A DNA stretch of 34,132 bases, taken from positions 1 to 34,132 of the forward strand of contig MVZN01000028.1 of assembly GCA_002069125.1 (NCBI GenBank), read 5' to 3'. A program made the position numbers and the translations under genes. The DNA comes from Spirochaetes bacterium ADurb.BinA120. Its GTDB lineage: Bacteria; Spirochaetota; UBA4802; UBA5368. A model generated the notes under the pieces. It did no database searches. It saw nothing but the letters and a program-made list of their open reading frames with translations, and was not told where the DNA came from. This document shows positions 8,482-16,628 of the stretch, piece after piece (position 1 is the stretch's first letter; each line of letters begins with the position of its first letter).

Positions 8482-9027
8482 TCACCTTGCCGTAAGGGCC
8501 GCCGATTCATTCTCTATCTCTTCGCGTACACGTCGCAGCCACGCCAGATACATCTCGTTGAAGCCGACGCCGAGTTCCGCGAGCATGCGCACGTATACCC
8601 CCTGCCTGCGCCAGCGCGCCTGGTTGCGCTCGCGGCGCTCGAGCTGCTCTTCGTACAGCTTGATCTGATCGTCGATGATCGAGAGCGCACGATCCGGCTC
8701 TCCGAAACCGAAGAAGGCAAAGCGCAGCAAAAAGGGATCGCGCAGCAGCATCGCGCGTTCCGGGGACTCGGCGAGCCAGCGCGCAAACTCCTCGCGCCCC
8801 TTCTCGGTGATGGAATAGCTCTTTTTGTGCGGCCCTCCATCCTCGGATGGAACCAGTTCGCCCATGGAGATAAGACCTCCATCCTCGAGATCCCGCAGGT
8901 TGGGATAGATCTGACCGAAGTTGATCGACCACATGTGGCCAAAATTTTTTTCGATGTGCTCCTTTATACGGTAGCCGTGCATATCGGTGTAATGCAAAAG
9001 CCCCAGGATGGCGTATTTTATCGACAA
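8482..9027 (-). CDS. PadR-family transcriptional regulator
   Basis: 181-aa regulator. The N-terminal winged helix starts SIKYAILGLLHYTDMHGY and continues with the PadR signature around INFGQIYPNLRDLEDGGLI and the wing GPHKKSYSITEKGREE. The C-terminal half (residues ~85-175) is a helical, partly coiled-coil region with LYEEQLERRERNQARW, as in the Vir_C/PadR C-terminal dimerisation domain. PadR proteins usually repress their own and adjacent genes and release DNA on binding small hydrophobic ligands. A strong inverted repeat lies 78 bp upstream, between this gene and the divergent EAL gene. The epimerase/SDR/glycyl radical genes follow on the same strand and are possible targets. Confidence 0.9.
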   Translation of the reverse strand: MSIKYAILGLLHYTDMHGYRIKEHIEKNFGHMWSINFGQIYPNLRDLEDGGLISMGELVPSEDGGPHKKSYSITEKGREEFARWLAESPERAMLLRDPFLLRFAFFGFGEPDRALSIIDDQIKLYEEQLERRERNQARWRRQGVYVRMLAELGVGFNEMYLAWLRRVREEIENESAALTAR

Positions 9028-9326
9028 CTCGTACCTCTCGCTTATGGCGCATGGTGAGCCTGAAGACTCATAAATTGATCAATTCAACCCGTCATTGAAT
9101 GTGGCACTATATATAATCTATATATATAGTATATATATAGTGTCAAGCTAAAAAAATAGCGACCAATAAAAATAATAGGTGTGATTAAAGGGCTTATTCC
9201 CCATCCGAAACGCCGGGGATGCTTTTATTTCTATTCTAGTTCTTTCATTTGACATTTTATCAAATCCATGCATTCACTTTTAGGCCGGAGCGCCCATGGC
9301 GGCCATTCCTATTGGAGAGATTATCA
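9028..9326. other. Divergent intergenic region padR / EAL gene
   Basis: About 300 bases without a gene. It is AT-rich for this genome. Apart from the inverted repeat at 9103-9144 it has a perfect TTGACA at 9249-9254, but the hexamer 17 bases downstream (ATTCAC) is a poor -10. A CATCC/GGATG stem at about 9201-9221 followed by TTTTATTT is weak. No riboswitch consensus was recognised. Confidence 0.35.
9103..9144. promoter_or_regulatory. Candidate PadR operator: 13-bp AT-rich inverted repeat
   Basis: GGCACTATATATA (9103-9115) and TATATATAGTGTC (9132-9144) are inverted copies with one mismatch, separated by 16 bases that are themselves an ATCTATATATATAGTA near-palindrome. The site lies between divergent padR (start 9027) and the EAL gene (start 9327). 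Position and symmetry suggest a regulator binding site that could also contain a -10 element for either gene. Binding by the adjacent PadR protein is an inference. Confidence 0.6.
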
Positions 9327-10694
9327 ATGCCCCGCGGTGAAATCCTTATCATCAAGTCCCCATCCCCCCATAGTGACCAGCTCGGGTCCCTGCTTACCGA
9401 ACACGGATATCGAGTCACACAACGAGCGTTCGGGCCGGCGGCCGACGCCGCTTCCGCAGCGAGTTACGATCTGGTCATCTATCATCTGGACGATTCCATC
9501 GCCGGCAAGTGCGCTCCTGAGGATCTTAACCCCGGAGTTGATACCCCGAGCCTGACAATAGTTCCGGCCGCGGCCGATTACGAATACCTTCTGGGCTGCA
9601 TTAAATGCGGAATGAGGCACTTTCTAAATTTTCCCTACGGCAGGCGTTCTCTCTTGAGGCGTATCGAAAGCATCATTGAATCCGGAAAAGAGGCCGCTCC
9701 CTCGGATGGGGGATCGTTCCGGCTTGTGCTGCCGTATGGGGAAGGCTTCGAGACAATCGAGATGGGACCGCGGCAACTGGCCGACTTTATCGTTTCATCG
9801 CTCGAAAACAACATTCATCGGACAAAGATGCTTCGCAGATCGTACGGATCGCGCAGACTGGTTGGCGAAGCCCCCGATTGCCGGGAAAGCGACGGGGAGC
9901 GACCCGCGGGCGCCCACCCCAATACCAGGCTGGAACAGGACCTGCTGGATGCAATCGAGCGCGACGAGTTCGAGATGTATTATCAACCCATCGTCGACAT
10001 GAACTCCGGGGCGATCATGGGATTCGAGTCTCTCATTAGATGGAGGCATCCCGAACGCGGGTTTGTTCCACCATCGGAGTTCATCCCCTTCGCGGAGGAA
10101 TCAGCCCTCATTCTCCCGCTTGGATTCATAGCGATCGAAAAGGCCTGCAGGCAGCTTAAGGAATGGATCGACGCCGATGCCGGCCCTTTAAGCGTATCCA
10201 TCAACCTCTCCGCCGTGCAGTTCATCCACCCGGAGCTCGCCGAACAGATCGCCGATATAGTCCGTAAAAACGGCCTGCCTCACGAGCTCGTACGCTTCGA
10301 AATAACCGAGAGCGTGCTTATGAACGACATGGATTCGGCCAACATGATGCTTTTAAAACTCAAGTCCATGAACTTCCGTCTGTACATGGACGATTTCGGC
10401 ACCGGCTATTCCTCGTTGAGCTACCTCCGACATTTCCCAATGGACGTCATTAAAATCGATCAATCGTTCATAAAATGGATGGGAGTGGACGATGAAAGCC
10501 ATGTCATAGCGAAGACCATCGTGGACCTGGCGCACAACCTCGGAAAGCTCGTCGTTGCCGAGGGAATCGAGACCGACGAGCATCTTGCCATGCTCCGAGA
10601 GATGCGCTGCGACTACGGGCAGGGCTACCTTTTCTCGCCGCCGATTGGCGCCGGAGAGGCCCGGGCACTCCTTGTAAAAAGGCCGCGCTGGTAA
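9327..10694 (+). CDS. EAL-domain c-di-GMP phosphodiesterase with degenerate receiver-like N-terminus
   Basis: 455 aa if started at ATG 9327, chosen because GGAGAG lies eight bases upstream; an in-frame TTG at 9249 extends it by 26 unlikely residues. Residues ~1-125 have the alternating alpha/beta pattern of a response-regulator receiver domain, but the acidic pair after strand 1 and the phosphoacceptor Asp are missing. Residues ~205-450 are an EAL domain: Glu234 in FESLIRW (the EAL signature reads ESL), NLS, the Glu-rich ITES, DDFGTGYSSL with Asp355-Asp356, IKIDQSFI and EGIET. The metal and catalytic residues appear intact, so an active c-di-GMP hydrolase is expected in the cytoplasm. No GGDEF domain is present. 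Input is probably protein-protein contact, not phosphorylation. Confidence 0.9.
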   Translation: MPRGEILIIKSPSPHSDQLGSLLTEHGYRVTQRAFGPAADAASAASYDLVIYHLDDSIAGKCAPEDLNPGVDTPSLTIVPAAADYEYLLGCIKCGMRHFLNFPYGRRSLLRRIESIIESGKEAAPSDGGSFRLVLPYGEGFETIEMGPRQLADFIVSSLENNIHRTKMLRRSYGSRRLVGEAPDCRESDGERPAGAHPNTRLEQDLLDAIERDEFEMYYQPIVDMNSGAIMGFESLIRWRHPERGFVPPSEFIPFAEESALILPLGFIAIEKACRQLKEWIDADAGPLSVSINLSAVQFIHPELAEQIADIVRKNGLPHELVRFEITESVLMNDMDSANMMLLKLKSMNFRLYMDDFGTGYSSLSYLRHFPMDVIKIDQSFIKWMGVDDESHVIAKTIVDLAHNLGKLVVAEGIETDEHLAMLREMRCDYGQGYLFSPPIGAGEARALLVKRPRW

Positions 10695-10792
10695 CCCCCG
10701 GCTCTGTTTCCCATTATTAAGAAAGCCAGATAGATCATGCACTGTTCCGAGGAACTCCAGACCGCCGGAAACTCTCCAACTCATCCCCCCAG

Positions 10793-10821
10793 CCCCCTTC
10801 TCTTCGGAGAAAAGAAGGGGG
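10793..10821. repeat. REP-like hairpin CCCCCTTCT/AGAAGGGGG
   Basis: Nine-base perfect arms (10793-10801 and 10813-10821) with an 11-base loop, about 100 bases after the EAL stop. It is preceded by ATCCCCCC, the complement of GGGGGGAT beside the hairpin at 12597-12615. It may act as a terminator-like fold for the EAL transcript, although only TTT follows. Confidence 0.5.
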
Positions 10822-10970
10822 AGTTTCGGCATCAGGCTCACTGAACATATCCGATATACAACAGGCAATAGCTAATCCAGCTAAATTAGCCAGGATGTAC
10901 CTCTGATATTTTTTTTCCGCCCGTTCTTATCGGACGTAAATGTATATCATCGGCCGGAGGCTCGTTAGCC

Positions 10971-10998
10971 GACACCCCTTCCCCTGTGAAGGGGTGTC
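10971..10998. repeat. Perfect 11-bp hairpin downstream of pcnB
   Basis: GACACCCCTTC (10971-10981) pairs exactly with GAAGGGGTGTC (10988-10998) over a 6-base loop. It begins 10 bases beyond the pcnB stop on the minus strand. It shares the CCCCTTC/GAAGGGG core with the hairpins at 10793 and 12597. No T-run follows on the minus strand, so it looks like a member of a dispersed palindromic repeat family that may protect the pcnB 3' end. Confidence 0.55.
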
Positions 10999-11008
10999 CG
11001 GGAGAGGA

Positions 11009-12421
11009 TCAGGCCGGCACGCCTCCGGCCGGAGGTTGCTGCTGCTGAGGATGACGCTTGCGCGGGCCTCGGGGACGGCGGCGCTTTTTAGGCTTTGGGG
11101 TGCCACCGGCATCTTCGGCTTTCGCTTCCGGGCGGGCGGCTTTCTCCGGTCTTTCCCGCCTGTCGGAGGCCGGTGGACGAACGGCCGAAGAGCGGGCTTC
11201 GGCAGGCTGAGAAACCTTTTTCCAATATGCGAGCTGCTCGGCGTGACGTCCCGTGGCCTCCACCAGGATTTCAAAAAAGAGTATGGCATGCGGAAAGTAT
11301 ATGTTCCCGGAGAATTTCTTCTCGAATCTTTTCCAGTTTTTTCCGCCGCCCGGCTGCATGAGGACCATCTGGCGCGCGGCGGTGTTGCATATATTGTCCC
11401 ACTCCATTCGCGGAAGGCGCATCCTTTGCGCCAGCTCGCCGAAACGCTCCTTGAGTATGATGTATGACTCCTGAAAGGACTGCCTGCCGCCCGTTGCGCC
11501 GGTCGCCTCGACGAAGAGGTCATAGAGAAGCGCCGTAACCAGCACCGAAACAGGAAGCTCCTCGCCCTTCATTCGGCGTCGGTCCACAACCGTTAGGCGC
11601 GCAAACAGGGCATCATGGTAGCGCCCGGGCGCAAGCTCGGGCAGCCACTCGGCCATGAGGCCGAAGTGGATGAGATTGCGCATGGTGCCTTCCGAGGCGC
11701 CGCAGCGGAGTATTTTTAAAAGCTCCTCGCGCAGCCGCTGATCGTTCGCCTCCTTTATTCTGTGCGAACACATGCGCGCTGCCTTGAGGTCGCGCGCCGA
11801 GGGCTTAAAGCCGAGCTGGGCGCAAAAGCGCGCCGCGCGGATGATACGCACCGGATCATCCGCGAACCGCCTGGCCGGGTCACCGATAGAGCGCAACAGC
11901 CTCTTTTCGAGATCGCGGAGTCCCCCCGTATAATCGACCACCGACGAGTCCGCGCTGTTGAAATAAAGGGAGTTGATCGTGAAGTCGCGCCTCTGGGCGT
12001 CCTCCTCGATAGAGCCGAACACGTTGTTCGCGGCGTAGCGCCCGCCATCCTTCAGCTCGTCCGGGTCGACCGCCGCTCGGAAGGTCGCCACCTCTACGAA
12101 ACGATCTCGGCTTATATAAACATGGGCCAGCCGGAAGCGCCTCCCTATGAGAAAGCAGCGCCGGAAGAGCTGTTTAACCTGCCTTGGCCGGGCGTCGGTG
12201 GCTATGTCGAAGTCCTTGGGCTTTTTACCCAGCAGGAGGTCCCTAACGCACCCGCCGACAAGGTATGCCTTATAGCCGCCGCGTCGAAGCCGGGCCATTA
12301 TCTCGAGAACCTCGGGCTCAATCGAACCACGCGACATTGCGTGCTTGTCGTCCGGCAGAATGATGGGATATTTTTTACGGAAGATGGACAGGGCAGAGAT
12401 CATAGGGCATGCCAGGATCAT
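11009..12421 (-). CDS. pcnB: Poly(A) polymerase PcnB
   Basis: 470-aa nucleotidyltransferase that adds 3' poly(A) tails to RNA and so promotes decay. Class II signature residues are clear: GGCVRDLLLGKKPKDFDIAT, with catalytic Asp70 and Asp72, then LIGRRFRLAHV, the segment that marks bacterial poly(A) polymerases apart from CCA-adding enzymes, then RRDFTIN and RRFADDPVRIIRAARF. The RNA-binding helical region follows to residue ~400. The last ~65 residues are a low-complexity, basic Pro/Lys/Arg/Gln tail, as in E. coli PcnB though of different sequence. No strong ribosome site precedes the ATG; internal ATGs at codons 7 and 29 are possible starts. It appears to be a single-gene unit. Confidence 0.95.
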   Translation of the reverse strand: MILACPMISALSIFRKKYPIILPDDKHAMSRGSIEPEVLEIMARLRRGGYKAYLVGGCVRDLLLGKKPKDFDIATDARPRQVKQLFRRCFLIGRRFRLAHVYISRDRFVEVATFRAAVDPDELKDGGRYAANNVFGSIEEDAQRRDFTINSLYFNSADSSVVDYTGGLRDLEKRLLRSIGDPARRFADDPVRIIRAARFCAQLGFKPSARDLKAARMCSHRIKEANDQRLREELLKILRCGASEGTMRNLIHFGLMAEWLPELAPGRYHDALFARLTVVDRRRMKGEELPVSVLVTALLYDLFVEATGATGGRQSFQESYIILKERFGELAQRMRLPRMEWDNICNTAARQMVLMQPGGGKNWKRFEKKFSGNIYFPHAILFFEILVEATGRHAEQLAYWKKVSQPAEARSSAVRPPASDRRERPEKAARPEAKAEDAGGTPKPKKRRRPRGPRKRHPQQQQPPAGGVPA

Positions 12422-12484
12422 TTATACTTTGTCTCGGCATTGTGAAGAAAGCGGTTAAATTTGTCAATCTTAGATTTTTGGGTG

Positions 12485-12513
12485 GGGGAATCCGCCCTGG
12501 CGGGCGAATCCCC
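12485..12513. repeat. Imperfect palindrome GGGGAATCC...GAATCCCC
   Basis: A GC-rich, imperfect palindrome centred on CCTGG in the gap between pcnB and the hydrolase gene. GGGGAAT and the complementary ATTCGCC/ATCCCC ends pair with mismatches. It is probably another intergenic repeat fragment, with no evidence for a function. Confidence 0.3.
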
Positions 12514-12596
12514 TCAGCCTCCGGCAGCGAGAAAACGTGTTGCTGTCGGAAAGAATTAAGGCTTTAATCTTCCGCAAAAAGTATCCTGTATAGAAG

Positions 12597-12615
12597 CCCC
12601 CTTCATCGAAGGGGG
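12597..12615. repeat. REP-like hairpin CCCCCTTC/GAAGGGGG
   Basis: Eight-base perfect arms (12597-12604, 12608-12615) with an ATC loop, followed by GGCGGAGCCGGGGGGAT. The core is shared with the hairpins at 10793 and 10971. It lies 69 bases past the stop of the YheT-like gene on the minus strand, and may act as its 3' processing barrier. Confidence 0.5.
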
Positions 12616-12684
12616 AACGGCGGAGCCGGGGGGATTCGATCAGCATCATGCGGAGCCAGAGGGAGGCCGCTTCTGTTCAGCCCT

Positions 12685-13647
12685 TCACTCCCCTCCAAAC
12701 CATCGCTCGAGCATTGGCCTGTACCACGATCCCAGCCTCGGCCCGTTTATATAGCCGCAGTGCCCGCCGTAGCGCTGCATGAGCACTCGGCTATACTCGT
12801 TCGTTCGGACCGCTTTAAAATCCGCCGACGGCACCACCGGATCGTCCGCGGACATCAGCACCGTTAGCGGCGCTCCCGCCCGATCGATATAGCCGGAGGT
12901 TAGAGTGTAATGGGCGAAGTAATCGGCGGCGTCGGCATAATCGGAATTTCGTCTGAGCAGGGCCTCCGTTATCTCCATGCAACTACCTAACTTAAGCTCC
13001 TCGCGGAAGTCCCACAGCTTCGGAAATAGTTCCTGTTTCTTACGAAGGGAACGTTTCCATTTTCTTACAAAATAGGCGCGGACAAGCGGGTTGCGGTCTA
13101 TGGCCTTTGTGCTCGCCATTGGGTCGAGCGGCGGGTTTATGGCCACAATATGCCGAAGGCCGGCCACAGGTTTCTCCGCGCAGCGCGCAGCGATTCGGAC
13201 GGCGAAGCTACCGCCAAGGGAAAAGCCCACCAGAAACGAGCGCTCTGACAGGCCGGCGGCGTAACGCACGGCCGCGAAATTCTCTTCCAGAAGAGTGCCG
13301 AGAAAAAGGCCCTCGTTGAGATGATGGCTCTCGCCGTGGTCGCGGTAGTTCAGCCGGAACATATCGTAGCCGCGGGCGTAGAGGTATTCCGCGGTGTTGA
13401 TGACGTATGCCGAGCGGGAGCTGCCCTCCCATCCATGCAGAATGATGACAATGCCCTTCGCGTCTCCGCTGCGCCGGCGCGACAGGAAGCCCTGCAGGCG
13501 CACACCCTCCCCCGCGTCCACTATGATCTCCTCCTCCACCGCCTCGACCGCCGTAAAGCGCGGATTCCGCATGGAGCTGGAATTCAGCACCGTCTGTAAA
13601 ATGGCTGGCCTTAAATACCACGGCGGCCTGAATTCGCTTTCGACCAT
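12685..13647 (-). CDS. YheT-like alpha/beta hydrolase
   Basis: About 320-aa alpha/beta hydrolase of the YheT/ABHD1-3 type, serine esterases or lipases of uncertain substrate. The oxyanion region is LHGWEG, then NYRDHGES; the nucleophile elbow is GFSLGGS with Ser near residue 143; the acid is in SADDPVVP and the catalytic His in YGGHCGYI. No signal peptide, so cytoplasmic. ATG at 13647 is taken; an in-frame GTG at 13656 lies four bases after GGGAG and is an equally defensible start. It begins 58 bases after the crotonase stop on the same strand, so it probably shares a transcript with the acyl-CoA genes upstream, consistent with lipid or acyl-ester hydrolysis. Confidence 0.87.
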   Translation of the reverse strand: MVESEFRPPWYLRPAILQTVLNSSSMRNPRFTAVEAVEEEIIVDAGEGVRLQGFLSRRRSGDAKGIVIILHGWEGSSRSAYVINTAEYLYARGYDMFRLNYRDHGESHHLNEGLFLGTLLEENFAAVRYAAGLSERSFLVGFSLGGSFAVRIAARCAEKPVAGLRHIVAINPPLDPMASTKAIDRNPLVRAYFVRKWKRSLRKKQELFPKLWDFREELKLGSCMEITEALLRRNSDYADAADYFAHYTLTSGYIDRAGAPLTVLMSADDPVVPSADFKAVRTNEYSRVLMQRYGGHCGYINGPRLGSWYRPMLERWFGGE

Positions 13648-13705
13648 GGGTTCCACCGGTCTCCCTTTCCCTTCAGCATGGAACTACATCGTCTGTTCCG
13701 GGTCC

Positions 13706-14434
13706 TTATTTGGGCTTCACCATCTCCGACATCTTTCCCACCCATTTGCCAAACTCGGCGCGCTCGTGGGCGTAGGAATTTTCAAGCGTTGCCCTGTCGC
13801 GGTATTCGATGAGTGATTTTACCGTCATCATCATGTCTCTGTTCACCGCGCATATCTGCCCGGCTATCTCCATGGCGCGCGGCATAAGCCTCTCTGCGGG
13901 CACCACCTCGTTTACCAGCCCGAAGCTTAACGCCTGTTCGGCGTTGATGTACTGGCAGGTCAGCGACATCTGCTTCGCCATGCGTCGCCCCACCGCCTGC
14001 TGAAGCAATTGGGTCATGCCCCAGCCCGGGTGTATGCCGACCTTAGCGTGCGTGTCGCCGAAGACGGCATTTTCGGAAGCGATCAGAAAATCGCAATTGA
14101 GCGCTATCTCGAAACCTCCGGTTATGGCGTGCCCGTTGATAGCGCCGATTACCGGTTTCTGGCATGCTCCTATAATGTCCGGATACTCCTTTCCATCGCC
14201 GCGCGGGTCGAACAGGTCCTCCTTCCCGAGTACGGAAAGGTCTATCCCCGTACAGAAGGACTTGCCGTTTCCCGTTATTATGGCTACCGTGATGGCGTCG
14301 TTACGCGCGACCTCGTCGATGGCGTCGTATAGCATGGCGAGAAGCTCCCGATTGAAGCAGTTGCGCTTCTCGGGGCGGTTGAGCGTGATGACTGCCGTTC
14401 CGTTTTCTACTTCGAACAATAAGGGTTTCTCCAT
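13706..14434 (-). CDS. Enoyl-CoA hydratase/isomerase family protein (atypical active site)
   Basis: 242-aa crotonase-fold protein. ATG at 14434 is chosen because AGGAGG lies just upstream; the open frame extends 30 codons further without support. Oxyanion-hole segments are GKSFCTGIDL and GHAITGG. Aligned by spacing with rat enoyl-CoA hydratase, the first catalytic Glu (144) is Glu109 in GGFEIALNCD, but the second (164) is His129 in FGDTHAKVG. Loss of one Glu is common in crotonases with isomerase, hydrolase or other activity, so hydratase function should not be assumed. It lies between the FadH-like reductase and the YheT-like hydrolase, pointing to acyl-CoA metabolism. Confidence 0.85.
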   Translation of the reverse strand: MEKPLLFEVENGTAVITLNRPEKRNCFNRELLAMLYDAIDEVARNDAITVAIITGNGKSFCTGIDLSVLGKEDLFDPRGDGKEYPDIIGACQKPVIGAINGHAITGGFEIALNCDFLIASENAVFGDTHAKVGIHPGWGMTQLLQQAVGRRMAKQMSLTCQYINAEQALSFGLVNEVVPAERLMPRAMEIAGQICAVNRDMMMTVKSLIEYRDRATLENSYAHERAEFGKWVGKMSEMVKPK

Positions 14435-14615
14435 GGTCTCCTCCTGTTTATACACGGACATCCGATTTTCTGAATCGCATGTGTACATGGGCAAAAAACG
14501 AGTCCCGTGTCGCGGACCGCGCATTAAGCCAAACTGAAAGCGCCGCGCCTGTATGCCAACCGGCTCCGCTCCTGAACCCGGACAACTCTACAAAGCCATA
14601 AAGGATAAAGCGAGA

Positions 14616-16547
14616 TTATAACTCCCTTCCCGCCTTCGCCCCTTCGTGTACGGCCTCTATCAGCCTGCGGGGCTCCACGGCATCACCGACCACTACACAG
14701 GGCACGCCTGAGGCTGCGCACGCCTCCTCGAGGGCGCGCTCGGAACGCGCCCCGAGCGCCGTCACCACCATGGCCGCGGGTTCGCTATAAGCCTTCCCTT
14801 CCATCTCATAGCGCACGGCGCCGCCGTCGATCGATGTGACCTTCGCTCCGAGCAGAAGCCTTCCTCCCTTCCTGAGCCTTCGGTGCAACCAGTAGCCGTG
14901 CGCCGTGTATGGCGGCACCGGCGGCGACTGGCTCATATCGAGCACCGTAACGGAGGCCCCCTGCGCCATAAGGAAGTCTGCGGTCTCCATCCCCACATAG
15001 CCCGCGCCGAGCACCACGGCCGGGCTTTCCATTTTGGCCTTTCCGATAAGCACGTCGCGCGCTTCTCGCACGCCGGGGCCGTCTATTCCGGGGATGGCCG
15101 GGGCCGCGGAGTCTGCGCCCGAGGCCAGCACCACGGCTTCGGGCTTTTCTGTTGCTATCATCTCCCCCGTTACGGCCTCGCCGAAGCGGAGTTTCACCCC
15201 GGCCTTCTCCGCCGTGCGAGCGGCCCATCTCGTCCATTTGGCAAGCCCTTCCTTGTGCGGCGGCCTGCTTGCGGATACGAGCTGTCCGCCCGGCTCTTCG
15301 TCGCGCTCAAAAACCGTCACGCTGTGGCCTCGCCCGGCGGCCGCAATCGCGGCCGAGAGGCCCGCCGGGCCGGCTCCTATAACCCATACTCGCTTCGATG
15401 CCGGGGCCTTTTCGTCCGTAAGACGGTACTCGAAACCGCAGTCGGGATTGATGGTGCATGTGGCGGAGCGCATCTCGAAATTGAGCCTGTCGATACAACC
15501 CTGGTTGCACGACAGGCACCATCGTATATCGTCGTACCGTCCCTCTTGCGCCTTGACGAGCGTGTCCGGGTCGGTGAGAAGCTGCCGGCCGAAACTTATG
15601 AGGTCGGCGTCGCCGCGGGCGATGGCGGCATCGGCCATGCGCGGATCGATTATTCGGCCGACTCCTATAACGGGCACATTGACGAGCTCTTTGATCTCCC
15701 GCGCCCGAAACAGGTTAAAGCCCTCCTCCATGTCCGAGGAGGCGATGGTGAGGTTTCCAGGCGTGGAATAGACCCCGAGCGACACATGGAGCGCATCGGC
15801 TCCCGCCTCCACAAGCCGCGGCGCGAGCCATTTCATATATGAGAGATCGTATCCATCGCGGATGAGCTCATCGCTCGACACCCGGATTATGACAGGATAG
15901 TCCACTCCGACCTTTGCCCGCACGGCGCGGAGCACCTTTATGGCGAAGCGGGCGCGGTTTTCGCCGCTCCCGCCGTACTCGTCCGTGCGTCTGTTTGAAA
16001 AGGGCGACAAAAATTGACCGATAAGATATCCGTGCGCGCCGTGTATTTCGACTGCGTCGAAGCCGGCTTCGCGCGCTCTCCCGGCCGCCTCCGCGTAAGC
16101 TCCGATCACCTCGCGTATGCGTTCCAGGGACATGGCCTCGCAGGGCTGGTTGAGGATGGCGCTCGGCAGATCGGAGGGCGCCTCGGGCATCGCGCCTATG
16201 AAGTCCTTTACGGTTTCTCTTCCGGCGTGATGTAGCTGCAGCGCGATTGCTGCACCGGCCGATTTTACCGCGGCCGCAAGGGAGGCGAGGCCCGGAATAT
16301 GCTCGTCGCTCCACGCCCCTATTTCGGTCGGGAAGCCTTTGCCGCGGCTGTCTATGGCGCAGACCTCGGTGATTACAAGGCCCACCCCGCCCCTGGCGCG
16401 GCGCTCAAGGTAGCGGATCAGCCTTTCATTGACCGTGCCGTCCTTGTTGCCGTAGCCGGTGCCCATCGGGGGCATTACAGCGCGGTTTTTGAGTTTCAAG
16501 GTGTTGATTGCAACGGGCGAGAAAAGGTGCTTTAGCGTCTCACTCAT
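14616..16547 (-). CDS. FadH-like NADH:flavin oxidoreductase / 2,4-dienoyl-CoA reductase family
   Basis: 643-aa multidomain enzyme. Residues 1-~335 form an Old Yellow Enzyme-type FMN barrel (LFSPVAINTLKLKNRAVMPP, the HHAGRE segment, EIHGAHGYLIGQFLSPFSN). Cys344, 347, 351 and 364 (CLSCNQGC...C) match the 4Fe-4S ligands of E. coli FadH in near-identical spacing. The C-terminal half has two Rossmann motifs, GAGPAGLSAA for FAD and GAGYVGMETA for NAD(P)H. The layout is that of 2,4-dienoyl-CoA reductase and trimethylamine dehydrogenase relatives; with the crotonase next door, reduction of unsaturated acyl-CoA is the likeliest role but not proven. GGAGG precedes the ATG. It starts 81 bases after the TetR gene, same strand. 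Confidence 0.9.
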   Translation of the reverse strand: MSETLKHLFSPVAINTLKLKNRAVMPPMGTGYGNKDGTVNERLIRYLERRARGGVGLVITEVCAIDSRGKGFPTEIGAWSDEHIPGLASLAAAVKSAGAAIALQLHHAGRETVKDFIGAMPEAPSDLPSAILNQPCEAMSLERIREVIGAYAEAAGRAREAGFDAVEIHGAHGYLIGQFLSPFSNRRTDEYGGSGENRARFAIKVLRAVRAKVGVDYPVIIRVSSDELIRDGYDLSYMKWLAPRLVEAGADALHVSLGVYSTPGNLTIASSDMEEGFNLFRAREIKELVNVPVIGVGRIIDPRMADAAIARGDADLISFGRQLLTDPDTLVKAQEGRYDDIRWCLSCNQGCIDRLNFEMRSATCTINPDCGFEYRLTDEKAPASKRVWVIGAGPAGLSAAIAAAGRGHSVTVFERDEEPGGQLVSASRPPHKEGLAKWTRWAARTAEKAGVKLRFGEAVTGEMIATEKPEAVVLASGADSAAPAIPGIDGPGVREARDVLIGKAKMESPAVVLGAGYVGMETADFLMAQGASVTVLDMSQSPPVPPYTAHGYWLHRRLRKGGRLLLGAKVTSIDGGAVRYEMEGKAYSEPAAMVVTALGARSERALEEACAASGVPCVVVGDAVEPRRLIEAVHEGAKAGREL

Positions 16548-16603
16548 GGCTTCCTCCGTATAAAGGGCGTGCGCATCCGCCCCGGCTTAAACTCCAGCAT
16601 TCG

Positions 16604-16624
16604 ATCCATAATCCATAATCCATA
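16604..16624. repeat. Three tandem ATCCATA units
   Basis: Three exact copies of a 7-base unit in the 81-base gap between the FadH-like gene and the TetR gene. It is too short to call anything but a small tandem repeat. Confidence 0.6.
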
Positions 16625-16628
16625 ATAA

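Larger units (their letters stand above)
10695..11008. other. Convergent intergenic region EAL gene / pcnB
   Basis: 314 bases between two converging genes. Besides the two REP-like hairpins it has GCTAAT/ATTAGC (10871-10876 and 10885-10890), and a run of eight T at 10909-10916, which could together end plus-strand transcription weakly. No coding potential was recognised. Confidence 0.4.

Noticed and set aside
9145-9326. c-di-GMP riboswitch before the EAL gene
   Set aside because: No GEMM-type conserved sequence or paired helices could be recognised; only a weak stem near 9201-9221.
16604-16624. CRISPR array or iteron origin from the ATCCATA tandem units
   Set aside because: Only three 7-base units, no spacers, no cas or rep genes.
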